Source: Sphingopyxis sp. Root154
Lineage (GTDB): Bacteria > Pseudomonadota > Alphaproteobacteria > Sphingomonadales > Sphingomonadaceae
Assembly (NCBI RefSeq): GCF_001427105.1
Contig: NZ_LMGI01000003.1
Coordinates: 38,617 to 102,616 of the forward strand
DNA length: 64,000 nt
Reading direction: 5' to 3'
The notes under the pieces were generated by a model that ran no database searches, was not told where the DNA came from, and worked only from the letters and a program-made list of their open reading frames with translations. Of this stretch, positions 54,945 through 63,163 are shown in pieces. Made by a program: the position numbers and the translations under genes. Each line of letters opens with the position of its first letter. Position 1 is the stretch's first letter.

Positions 54945-55954
54945 TAGCCCGGACGGAAGCTGGTCGAGGTGCGGACACGCGCGGGTTCGGGGCGGCGTAC
55001 CTCCTGTTCCTGCATTGCCGGGGCCGGGCGCTGGGCGATTTCCCATGCACTCACCGGCTTGCGGGCCATGTCCTTCTGCGCGCCAAGCGTCTCGTCATAC
55101 GCGGTGCGTTCCTGCTGGTCGAGGAAACGAGCCCGCTTCAAACGCTTGCTCAGCGTTGCAAAGGGATTATCGTCGGTGGGGCCAGCCATCGCCATCGCCT
55201 CGTGACGACCGATGCTGCCGCTCGGCGCGGCGACGAAGGCCGGAACCGTGCGCGGAGCCACTTCTTCGGGCGGGGCATAGGCAGGCGTGATCCACGGCTG
55301 TGTTTCACGGGCTACCGGTTCGGGTGCGGCGGCGAGCGCCGGCTCATATTCATAAGCCGTGGTTTCCGCATCGACCACACGGCGGCGGCGGGCGAAGGCC
55401 AATCCGGCGCCGCCGATGATCAGCAGCGCGGCTGCGCCACCCGCGATCTCCCACGGGAACGCATCGCCGGTCGTGCTCGCCGTTTCGGCGGGCAGCGGCG
55501 TGGGCTCGGCGATCGGTTCGGCTGGCGCTGCCATCGGGGCGGCGATCGGCGTGGCTTCCTCGATCAAGGGAGCCTCGGCGGCGGGTGCCGCGGCGGGGGT
55601 GGCAGCCGCTGCGAAGGGCGCCGCGGGACGTGCACGCGGCGCCGCGCGTTCGGCGCGCGCCGGAGCGGGCGCTGTGGCGCGTTCTGCTGCCTTGGGTGCG
55701 GGAGCAGTCTTTTCGGCGGGGATGTCCAGCGGGACACGGATAACCGGGGCGGGCTGTGCGGTCTGCGGGGTTGCGACCGGTGCAGTGGTGCTCGGTTCGG
55801 GCACCGTGGGCGGGGTCTGCGGGGTCGGCGCCGCGACGGGCGGGGTCATCGTAACGGTCGGGGCTTCCTGCGCAAAAGCGCCGGGGGTGGAAAGAACCAG
55901 GAACGCGGCAATCGCGCTCATGGCGGGGCGGGAGAGGGCGATATTTCTTGTCAT
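54932..55954 (-). CDS. Ala/Pro-rich single-pass membrane protein of unknown function
   Basis: 340 residues from ATG 55952-55954. Signal peptide (IALSRPAMSAIAAFLVLSTPGAFA), then a low-complexity Ala/Pro/Thr/Glu-rich region to about 160, a membrane helix near 168-188 (EIAGGAAALLIIGGAGLAFA) followed by RRRR, and a cytoplasmic C-terminal part with DNPFATLSKRLKRARFLDQQERTAYDETLG. The conserved-looking tail FRPGYSKS ends at the first copy of a 21-bp tandem repeat. Possibly a sphingomonad-specific envelope protein; I do not recognise a known domain. Confidence 0.75.
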   Translation of the reverse strand: MTRNIALSRPAMSAIAAFLVLSTPGAFAQEAPTVTMTPPVAAPTPQTPPTVPEPSTTAPVATPQTAQPAPVIRVPLDIPAEKTAPAPKAAERATAPAPARAERAAPRARPAAPFAAAATPAAAPAAEAPLIEEATPIAAPMAAPAEPIAEPTPLPAETASTTGDAFPWEIAGGAAALLIIGGAGLAFARRRRVVDAETTAYEYEPALAAAPEPVARETQPWITPAYAPPEEVAPRTVPAFVAAPSGSIGRHEAMAMAGPTDDNPFATLSKRLKRARFLDQQERTAYDETLGAQKDMARKPVSAWEIAQRPAPAMQEQEVRRPEPARVRTSTSFRPGYSKS

Positions 55955-56240
55955 AGTGAAGGACGAACGAGCCACCCGCCGAAAATGCTGCTCCGGCAGT
56001 CCGGTTTCCGCGATGAGCCGTGGCTGCCGAACGGCGCGGCGAGGATTCAGCGGCGGCTGGTCGTGCCGTCACACCATTTTTGCGATCGGGCGGACCGATG
56101 CGATCGATCGCCCGAGCCGCTTCCGGGAGCACGCATTTCCGGTGATATGCGCTCCAATATGACAGGGATTTTGCGTTTCGGTGTCGGGCGGGTCACCAAT
56201 TCGTCATTCCGGCGAAACCTGGGCGTGATCAAAGCCGCGC

Positions 56241-57269
56241 ATGAAAACCACCGACCTTGCCCCGACCCGGCTGCCGAGCCAGCTGCGCGAAACGCAGCGG
56301 CTGCTGTTCATCGCCAAGCATGCGCGCTGGACCGGCGGGCTGCATGCCGATGACGGCAATCACGCGCTCTACCACCGCGAAATGCGCGAGACGCTGGAAG
56401 CGATCGGCATCGAACTGCTGATCGCCGACAGCTATGCGGCGCTGTTTGACCGGCCCGCTGCCGACTTTGTCTTCCCGCTGCTCAATCGCGGCGGCTTCTT
56501 CAATTCCGAAATGCTGCTGCCTCTTCTCTGCAACCAGCATGGTCTGCCGTACCTTGGCGCCTCGCCGATCGTGCGCGGCCTGTCCGACGACAAGCATCTG
56601 ACCAAGCTCGAGGCCGCGGCGCGCGGCGTGCCCACCGCGCCCTGGGCGCTGTTCCGCCGCGGGGCGCCGGTCGACGTGTCGCGCTGCCCGCCGGCGCGGC
56701 GCTGGGTGATCAAGCCGAACAACAGCTCGGCCTCGTGGGGCGTGCGCGACGCGCACGACCGGGTGCAACTTGCGCAGGCGGTCGCCGAAATCCACGCGCT
56801 CGACCATGATGCACTCGTCGAGCCCTTCATCGACGGCAGCGATATCGAAGTGCCCGTGATCACGCTCGATGGCGAGCCCGCGATGCTGCCTATGATGATT
56901 TTCGAGCAGGATGATCCGGCGCAGCTGCGCACTTATCAGGAAAAGCGCGATCTGGTCGGCAACGTCGGTTACAGTATCAAGCGGTTCGACGGTCCTGCGG
57001 TCAGTGAGCAGATCATCGACTACACGAACCGCATGGCGGACATATTCCGCCCGTTCGACTACGGCCGGTTCGAGTTTCGCGTCGATCACACGACCGGCGA
57101 CGTCCGGCTGCTCGAGGTCAATCTCAACTGCAATCTGTGGTCCGAAAAGCTGTTCTCGCGCTCGGCCGTCGCGGCGGGTTTCACCCACGCCGCGCTGATC
57201 GAAACGATCGTCGCCGAAAGCATGCTTCGCCAGATCGCGCCGGCCGCGGCGCGGCGGAGCGCCGCATGA
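56241..57269 (+). CDS. ATP-grasp protein, D-alanine-D-alanine-ligase-like
   Basis: 342 residues. ATP-grasp elements: RRWVIKPNNSSASWGV (nucleotide-binding lysine), DALVEPFIDGSDIEVPVI (metal/adenine region), and FEFRVDHTTGDVRLLEVNLNCNLW with the catalytic Glu and Asn. These enzymes join a carboxylate to an amine using ATP. Its N-terminal half (KHARWTGGLHADDGNHALYHREMRETL) is unlike the canonical ligases of the mur cluster. The stop overlaps the nucleotidyltransferase ATG (ATGA), so the two act together in an unknown pathway. Confidence 0.78.
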   Translation: MKTTDLAPTRLPSQLRETQRLLFIAKHARWTGGLHADDGNHALYHREMRETLEAIGIELLIADSYAALFDRPAADFVFPLLNRGGFFNSEMLLPLLCNQHGLPYLGASPIVRGLSDDKHLTKLEAAARGVPTAPWALFRRGAPVDVSRCPPARRWVIKPNNSSASWGVRDAHDRVQLAQAVAEIHALDHDALVEPFIDGSDIEVPVITLDGEPAMLPMMIFEQDDPAQLRTYQEKRDLVGNVGYSIKRFDGPAVSEQIIDYTNRMADIFRPFDYGRFEFRVDHTTGDVRLLEVNLNCNLWSEKLFSRSAVAAGFTHAALIETIVAESMLRQIAPAAARRSAA

Positions 57270-58126
57270 GCGGTTCGATCCTGATCCTTGCCGGTCGCCG
57301 CCCCGGGGCGGTCGATGCGCTTGCCGAGGCGTTTGGCGTCGGCGACAAATGCCTTGTGCCGGTCGCCGGACGACCGATGATCGCGCATGTTCTGGAAAGC
57401 GCAGCCGATAGCAGCGCCCGGCAGGTGTTCGTTTCGACGCATCAGGCCGCTTTGCTCGCCAATCTGAACGATCCGGTCGTCGATCTGCTCGGCGACCGGC
57501 TGATCGTCGTTGCCGCAGCCGATAATCTGGCGGATTCGGTCCTTGCGGTCGCGGGCATGGCCAGCTTCCCGCTGCTCGTCACGACCGCGGACAATTGCCT
57601 GCTGACCTCCGCGACGATCGCCGAGATCGAAGCCGAAGCGGTACGGCTCGGCGCCGACGCCGGGGTCGCGCTGGCGCGGCGCGATGATGTGCTGGCGGTT
57701 CATCCCGGAGGCCAGCGGCGTTTCTATGAATTTTCGGACGTCGCGGTGTCGAACTGCAACGCCTATTGGCTCGGGCATCCAAACGCGCTCCGCGCGGCCG
57801 AGGCGTTTCGCGGCGGCGGCCAGTTCGTCAAGAAACCGTTTCGCGTCATGCAGGCGTTCGGCCTCATCAACCTGCTGCGTTTCCGCTTCGGGCTTGGTCC
57901 GATCCACCACATCTTCCAGCGCATTTCGCGTCATCTCGACGTCGAAATCGCCCCGCTGCTGGTGCGCAACGGGGCGACGGCGATCGATGTCGACAATGAC
58001 AGGTCGCTGCGGGTGACCGAGGCGCTGATGAAGCGCCCCGATATCGTCAATCCGCGACCCAGTTCCCGTGAAAGCCGGGAGGAACCCGGTGCGGCAGATG
58101 CACGACAGCTTGCGGTGACCCGGTAA
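57266..58126 (+). CDS. MobA-like nucleotidyltransferase (NTP transferase)
   Basis: 286 residues from ATG 57266. N-terminal nucleotide-binding segment ILILAGRRPGAVDALAEAFGVGDKCLVPVAGRPMIAHVLE with the conserved Lys, and LVTTADN with the metal Asp. It would transfer NMP to a phosphate group such as a sugar phosphate. Coupled to the ATP-grasp gene. Its last 80 nt overlap the convergent carotenoid-oxygenase gene, so the C-terminal tail after ALMKRPDIV may be dispensable. Confidence 0.8.
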   Translation: MSGSILILAGRRPGAVDALAEAFGVGDKCLVPVAGRPMIAHVLESAADSSARQVFVSTHQAALLANLNDPVVDLLGDRLIVVAAADNLADSVLAVAGMASFPLLVTTADNCLLTSATIAEIEAEAVRLGADAGVALARRDDVLAVHPGGQRRFYEFSDVAVSNCNAYWLGHPNALRAAEAFRGGGQFVKKPFRVMQAFGLINLLRFRFGLGPIHHIFQRISRHLDVEIAPLLVRNGATAIDVDNDRSLRVTEALMKRPDIVNPRPSSRESREEPGAADARQLAVTR

Positions 58127-59489
58127 AGTCGTCGGCGTTGAGGATGACGAGCGCGGTCGTCTCGTCGTTCATGTTCACGACCAGCCCGATCAGCCAGCCG
58201 TCATCCTCGGCGCCGCTTTCGCTGCGCGGAATAAAGACGAACTCGCCGGGATGGCGGCCGGGACCGAAGTCGTGGATGGCGGTCGTGCCCTTGCCCAGGT
58301 CGTGCTTGAACAGGCGCGTGTCGGCGAGCGCCCATTCGGCCGAGGCGCCGTCGGGGATCGCGATCGTATAGGCATAACGATAGGGTTTCGTGGTCAACCG
58401 TTCATCATAGCGCGGGAATTCCTGCGCATGATCGTGGATGACGGTGCGGGTCGTCGTCCCGGCCACCGGATCGATCGTCCAGCGTTCCATCCGCGACTTT
58501 TCGCTGTCGGGGCCACGTTTCGAACTCGCGAACATCGTCTCGTGCGCGACGACGTCGACGATGACCTTGCCGTCCGCGGTTTCATAGGCGTTGGCGGGGT
58601 GGAAGACATAGCAGGGCTCGACCGGCACCCAGAGGATGCTGTCGCCGCTGCCTTTCCTGGGGAGGAGGCCGACGCGCGCCGGATGCGCGTCGTTCCACGC
58701 ATAAGGGAAGCGATAGCCGCCGAGCAGCATCTTCATCGAGAAAGTGACGGGCAGGTCGAAGACGAGCACATAATTCTCGGTGATCGCGCAGTCATGGATC
58801 GACGGGCCGTCGCTGACCGCGATCGCTTCCTCGCGAATGACATGCGCGTCCCTGTCGAGGACGACGTGCCAGACCTTGTTCGGCTCGTCGCCGCGATAGG
58901 TGATTGCGTGCATCTCGTCGGTCACCGGATCGCGATGCGGATGCGCGGTGTAGGAGCCGGCGAGCGTGCCGTCGAACGGGTTGTGCGCGATCGTGTTCAG
59001 TTCATAACCGAGTTCGACGGGCTTGCCGCCGGCTTCGACGATGGCGAAGGTGCGGCCGGCGAGGCCGACGACATTAGTGTTCGGCGCGTCATTGCCATCG
59101 GCGCGCGGCCCCGGGGGCAGTTCCTCGCCGAGCACTTCGCAGGCTTCCGAGCCGCGGACCCAGCGATTGCGATACCAGTCAGCCTTGCCGCCTTCGATAC
59201 GGATGCCGTGGACCATGCCGGCGCCGCTGAACCAGTGATAGCTGGCGGGATCGGGCGCCGCAGCGGGGTTCGGCCCGTTGCGCAGGTAACGGCCGGTGAG
59301 CGCGGCGGGAATCTCGCCCTCGACGCGCAATTGCTCCAGCGTGACCTCCTCGGCCATCGGCTTGTGGATGCCCGTCAGGAAGGGGTGCGCGTCGGTGGGG
59401 CGGGGGAGGCGCTTGCGGTTGAAGTCGGCGACCTTGCCGATGCCTTTCACGACCGCACCGCGGATCAGGGTTTCGACGTTGCTTGCCAT
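58047..59489 (-). CDS. Carotenoid oxygenase family protein (RPE65/lignostilbene-dioxygenase-like)
   Basis: 480 residues. N-terminal ALTGRYLRNGPNP and YHWFSGAGMVHGI are family signatures, and the four iron-binding His are seen in TAHPHRDP, SIHDCAITENY, VFHPANAYE and PPGFHGNWV. These non-haem Fe(II) dioxygenases cleave C=C bonds of carotenoids or stilbenes. The substrate is unknown. Divergent from the TetR at 59573 with a shared operator; start ATG 59487-59489. Confidence 0.92.
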   Translation of the reverse strand: MASNVETLIRGAVVKGIGKVADFNRKRLPRPTDAHPFLTGIHKPMAEEVTLEQLRVEGEIPAALTGRYLRNGPNPAAAPDPASYHWFSGAGMVHGIRIEGGKADWYRNRWVRGSEACEVLGEELPPGPRADGNDAPNTNVVGLAGRTFAIVEAGGKPVELGYELNTIAHNPFDGTLAGSYTAHPHRDPVTDEMHAITYRGDEPNKVWHVVLDRDAHVIREEAIAVSDGPSIHDCAITENYVLVFDLPVTFSMKMLLGGYRFPYAWNDAHPARVGLLPRKGSGDSILWVPVEPCYVFHPANAYETADGKVIVDVVAHETMFASSKRGPDSEKSRMERWTIDPVAGTTTRTVIHDHAQEFPRYDERLTTKPYRYAYTIAIPDGASAEWALADTRLFKHDLGKGTTAIHDFGPGRHPGEFVFIPRSESGAEDDGWLIGLVVNMNDETTALVILNADDFTGSPQAVVHLPHRVPPGFHGNWVAD

Positions 59490-59555
59490 GATATTGCTCC
59501 TTACGGATATTGGAGAAAGTGCCGCGTGGCGGGGGGCTTGTGCGGGCGACTCGAT

Positions 59556-59574
59556 ATGTTTACAGTGACAACAT
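59556..59574. promoter_or_regulatory. Near-perfect palindrome ATGTTTACAGTGACAACAT, TetR operator
   Basis: Outer arms ATGTT/AACAT and a central CA-TG, 19 bp, overlapping the TetR start codon. A half-copy ACAGTGTCAACAT recurs at 59592-59604 inside the gene. It sits between the divergent oxygenase and regulator genes. Confidence 0.65.
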
Positions 59575-60187
59575 GATGGCGAACAAAGATAACAGTGTCA
59601 ACATAAAAAGCGGCGCCGCAAAGGCGGCGGGCGCTTATCATCATGGCGATCTGCGCGCGGCGGTGATCGCTGCGGGGCTGAGGCGGCTGGAACAGGGCGA
59701 CGGCGCCGAGCTCGGGCTGCGCGCGCTGGCGCGCGACGTCGGGGTGAGTGCGACCGCGCTGTACCGGCATTTCCCCGACAAAGAGGCGCTGCTCGACGCG
59801 CTCGCCGACGAAGGGCTGCGGCGCCTCGGCGCGCTGCAGGCGCAGGCGTGGCTGAAGGCGGGCGGCGCGGTCGCGGGCTTCAAGGCGACAGGCATCGCCT
59901 ATGTCCGCTTCGCGCATGACGAGCCCGCCCTGTTCCGGCTGAGCTTCACGCGGCAGATGTCGGAACGCAGTCCCGACGGCGCCAGCGATGGCGGCGAGGT
60001 CGCATATAATCTGCTCCGCGCCGGGGTCGGCGAGGCACTTCCCGGCGTTGAAGACCCCGATACTGCGGCGCTTCACGCCTGGGCACTGGTGCATGGCCTC
60101 GCGATGCTGATCCTCGACCGGCGCATCGAATGGGACGAGGTGAAGGTCGCCGAAGTTGTCGGGCTGACCTTTGGGGGGGTCGGCTGA
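59573..60187 (+). CDS. TetR-family regulator of the carotenoid oxygenase
   Basis: 204 residues from ATG 59573 (or 59576); an earlier in-frame start (59510) reads through the operator. HTH: AAVIAAGLRRLEQGDGAELGLRALARDVGVSATALYRHFPDKEALLDAL. C-terminal ligand domain of the TetR_C_33-like kind. Divergent from the oxygenase, probably its repressor. Confidence 0.88.
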   Translation: MMANKDNSVNIKSGAAKAAGAYHHGDLRAAVIAAGLRRLEQGDGAELGLRALARDVGVSATALYRHFPDKEALLDALADEGLRRLGALQAQAWLKAGGAVAGFKATGIAYVRFAHDEPALFRLSFTRQMSERSPDGASDGGEVAYNLLRAGVGEALPGVEDPDTAALHAWALVHGLAMLILDRRIEWDEVKVAEVVGLTFGGVG

Positions 60188-60260
60188 CGCCCGCACGAAA
60201 GGGACGCGAGTGGGTATTATTATTAGCGGTTTCTTTTCCCCTTTTCGGTAAACTGATCGC

Positions 60261-62045
60261 ATGACCCAATCGCTGTCCCCCAGAGTCGAAGCGGTCTTTT
60301 GGTTCCTGCTGACCGCAACGGGATATTTCCTGCTGGCGAGCGTGTCGCTGCACGCCACCAAGGGCGCCGACAATATCGCCGCAGTGTGGCCGGCCAGCGG
60401 ATATTTCCTCGCGCTCCTGATCCTGATGCCCGCATCCGCGCGTATCGTGGCGTTCGCCGGGATGGTGGCGGCCAGCCTGACGGCTAACATTCACGGCGGC
60501 GCGCCGCTCTGGTCGTGCCTTGCCTTCACTTTTTCGAACGGCTGCGAAGCGGCGTTCGCGCTGTGGATTCTGCGTCGCCGCGAACCCGACGAACTTTCGT
60601 TCATGGTGCCGCGTTCGGTTGTCAGCTTTTGCATCGCGGCCTTCACGGCCAGCACGGTCAGTGCAGTCCTGGCGTGCGGGCTCGCAGGAAAGGGGCTGGA
60701 TTTCCTCCTTTCGTGGCTGACGACGGTCTTGCTCGGCATGCTGATCGTGACCCCGCCGATCGTGATGCTTGCGCGGATGGTCGGCACGAACGCCCTGACC
60801 AACGCGTCGATGCGGATGAAAGCTGAAGCAACCGCGATCCTGACCGTCACCGGGCTGGTCACCATATTATCCTTTTCGCAATCGCAGTTTCCCGTGACCT
60901 TCCTGCCGTGCATCGCGGTTGTCGCGGCGGCGTATCGCCTCGGCCCCTTTGGTGCGGCGACCGGGATGCTGATCGTGACGATCATCGCCTCGCTGCTGAC
61001 GGGGCAGGGTTATGGACCGATCGCGGCGATCGAGGGTTCGCAAAAGATACGGGTACTGTTCCTGCAATTCTATCTGCTGGTGCTGCTGTTCACCACCTTG
61101 CCGCTCGCGGCGTTGCTGATCGGGCGCCAGCGGCTGGCGAAGCGGCTGGAGCAAAGCAACCGCTGGCTGCTGCAGGCCGAAGCGGCGGCGCTGGTCGGCC
61201 ATTGGCGCGTCGACCTGCTCGGCTGGACGATCACATGGTCCGACCAGAGCTATCGCATCCATGGACTGGAACCCGGGATGCCGGTCGACGTCGATTATAG
61301 CGTCAAACAATATGTGGCCGAGGACCGGCTGGCGGTGCGAAGGATTTTGGCCGAAGCGGTTCGCACGGGCCAGCCTTTCGAATTTCAGGGACGGATATTG
61401 CGCGCCGACGGCGAGATCCGGCATGTCAAATCGCACGGCTCGATCGAGCCCGGGCGTGGCGGCAAGGCCGCCGCCATTTTCGGCACTGTCCAGGACGTGA
61501 CCGAGACGGTCGAGAACGCCCGGATCCTCGAGGCGGCGCGCAGCGCGGCGGAACGCGTCGCCAACACCGACATGCTCACCGGCCTGCCGAACCGCCGCCA
61601 TACGCTGGCGTCGCTCGAAAAGGCGCTTGCCGGCGCGCGCGACCATGGCGCGCCGCTCGCGGTCGCGATTTTCGACATCGACCATTTCAAGCGGATCAAC
61701 GACACGCACGGCCATGCGGTGGGCGATGAGGTGATCCGCCGGGTCGCGCAGCGCGCCAAGGCGGCGCTGCGCGACGAGGATATGCTCGGCCGCATCGGCG
61801 GCGAGGAGTTCGTCTGCATCCTCCAGCGATCGAGCGCGCAAGCCGCCGAAATCGTCGCCGAACGCGTCCGCAAGGCGGTCGAGGCCGGCACCGCCGCCGA
61901 AGACGACCTCCCGAATGCGACGATCAGTGTCGGCCTGGCGGTCTATGACGGTGAAGCCGATGTCGAGGAACTGCTGCACCGTGCCGACAAGGCGCTCTAT
62001 GTCGCCAAGCGCGAAGGGCGGAACCGGCTGCGCAGCGCGGCGTGA
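60261..62045 (+). CDS. Diguanylate cyclase, MASE1-PAS-GGDEF
   Basis: 594 residues. N-terminal MASE1 membrane sensor with about eight helices to residue 300, a PAS domain (about 310-430, VGHWRVDLLGWTITWSDQSYRIHGLEPG), then GGDEF: DMLTGLPNRRHTL, FDIDHFKRINDTHGHAVGDEV and the active-site GGEEF near 513-517. An RxxD inhibitory site (RDED) precedes it by five residues, so product feedback is likely. It makes cyclic-di-GMP in response to an unknown signal. Confidence 0.93.
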   Translation: MTQSLSPRVEAVFWFLLTATGYFLLASVSLHATKGADNIAAVWPASGYFLALLILMPASARIVAFAGMVAASLTANIHGGAPLWSCLAFTFSNGCEAAFALWILRRREPDELSFMVPRSVVSFCIAAFTASTVSAVLACGLAGKGLDFLLSWLTTVLLGMLIVTPPIVMLARMVGTNALTNASMRMKAEATAILTVTGLVTILSFSQSQFPVTFLPCIAVVAAAYRLGPFGAATGMLIVTIIASLLTGQGYGPIAAIEGSQKIRVLFLQFYLLVLLFTTLPLAALLIGRQRLAKRLEQSNRWLLQAEAAALVGHWRVDLLGWTITWSDQSYRIHGLEPGMPVDVDYSVKQYVAEDRLAVRRILAEAVRTGQPFEFQGRILRADGEIRHVKSHGSIEPGRGGKAAAIFGTVQDVTETVENARILEAARSAAERVANTDMLTGLPNRRHTLASLEKALAGARDHGAPLAVAIFDIDHFKRINDTHGHAVGDEVIRRVAQRAKAALRDEDMLGRIGGEEFVCILQRSSAQAAEIVAERVRKAVEAGTAAEDDLPNATISVGLAVYDGEADVEELLHRADKALYVAKREGRNRLRSAA

Positions 62046-62090
62046 CGTGATCGAGTGTCGGCCAACGACCGATTGCGGACCTCTTCTCAT

Positions 62091-62163
62091 CGTCATCCCG
62101 GACTTGATCCGGGATCTACGACGACGGCGCGGCTATGGATCCCGGATCAAGTCCGGGATGACG
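62091..62163. repeat. Intact REP-type inverted repeat
   Basis: Perfect 26-bp inverted arms at 62091-62116 and 62138-62163, each containing CCCGGACTTGATCCGGG or its complement. It stands between two plus-strand genes. The same element, degenerate, occurs at 51901. This CGTCATCCCGGA-type repeat is common in alphaproteobacterial intergenic DNA. Confidence 0.85.
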
Positions 62164-62266
62164 AAGTTGGAATAGCAAATGTCCGCCCCAAAGCCGTGGT
62201 TGCGCTTTGGCGGCAACGATTTTGCTGATAGGATCCGTATCGGTCACGGGCTGGGAAGGTAGCGTC

Positions 62267-62935
62267 ATGGAATCGGATGAAACAATGGTCGCCCGGCGGA
62301 TGCTGCTGGCTGGGGCTGCCGGGATGTTCGTTTGGATCCACGCCCCGCTGGCGATAGCGAAGCTGCCGAAGACCGGCGTGAAGGGGCTGATCGCGGGCGC
62401 GTCCGACGGAGCGCTCGACAAGCTTGCGGAACCGGGCGCCTTTTATCGCGATACCGCGGTACGCATCCTGTTGCCGGGTGCGGGCGGCAAGCTCGCGTCG
62501 AAACTCTTCGGCATGGGCGACAAGCTGGGGCTCACAACCAGTCTGACCAAAAGCCTGAACGATGCCGGCGGCAAGGCCGCGGGTGAGGCGAAGCCGGTGT
62601 TTCGCGCCGCGATCGACAATCTGCGCTGGACCGACGCGCCGGGGCTGGTGACGCAGAACGACGGAGCGACGCGCTATCTGCAGACGAGCGCGGGCAGCGT
62701 GCTGTTCACTAAGGTGTCGCCGCTGATCGGATCGGCGCTGGAGAATGTCGGCGCCTATCGCCAGCTCGACCAGTTGTCGAAGGGCAATCAGTTGATGGCC
62801 TCGGCCGGGCTGACGCGCGACGGGCTGACGCGGTCGGTGACCGAGCAGGCGCTGAAAGGCATTTTTCATTATATGGCGGGCGAAGAGGCAGCGCTGCGGC
62901 GGAACCCGGCGAACCTCCTGAAAGGTATTTTCTAG
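62267..62935 (+). CDS. DUF4197 family protein
   Basis: 222 residues from ATG 62267 (GGAAGG upstream). A hydrophobic or signal-like N-terminus (MLLAGAAGMFVWIHAPLAIA) leads to helices with FYRDTAVRILLPGAG, TDAPGLVTQNDGATRYLQ and GIFHYMAGEEAALRRNPANLLKGIF, typical of DUF4197. Likely periplasmic. Function unknown. Confidence 0.85.
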   Translation: MESDETMVARRMLLAGAAGMFVWIHAPLAIAKLPKTGVKGLIAGASDGALDKLAEPGAFYRDTAVRILLPGAGGKLASKLFGMGDKLGLTTSLTKSLNDAGGKAAGEAKPVFRAAIDNLRWTDAPGLVTQNDGATRYLQTSAGSVLFTKVSPLIGSALENVGAYRQLDQLSKGNQLMASAGLTRDGLTRSVTEQALKGIFHYMAGEEAALRRNPANLLKGIF

Positions 62936-62956
62936 GATTTCGATCGAGCGCTCCCG

Positions 62957-62985
62957 TTGACACCGCACCCCCACAATCCTATATC
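62957..62985 (+). promoter_or_regulatory. rpoB promoter
   Basis: TTGACA (62957-62962), a 17-bp spacer and TATATC (62980-62985), a near-consensus sigma-70 promoter 22 nt after the DUF4197 stop. The leader of about 170 nt contains a hairpin (63079-63104) followed by six T (63108-63113). Confidence 0.7.
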
Positions 62986-63163
62986 GCGTCCTCACCCCAT
63001 CGTCCGAGATAGAGCCTGACTTTGCGCAGCGGGCTGTACGGATAGGTCGCTGGGGATTTCGACAGGCGTTAGAAAGCTGCGGTAAACCGGCAACGGTTGC
63101 CTGCGGCTTTTTTCGCGTCGAAGCGCTCGCGATTTTGATTTTTGACAGGCGAGACAATCACTT

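Noticed and set aside
56190..56230. REP-like element (CGTCATTCCGGCG)
   Set aside because: Only one short arm; no matching inverted copy nearby.
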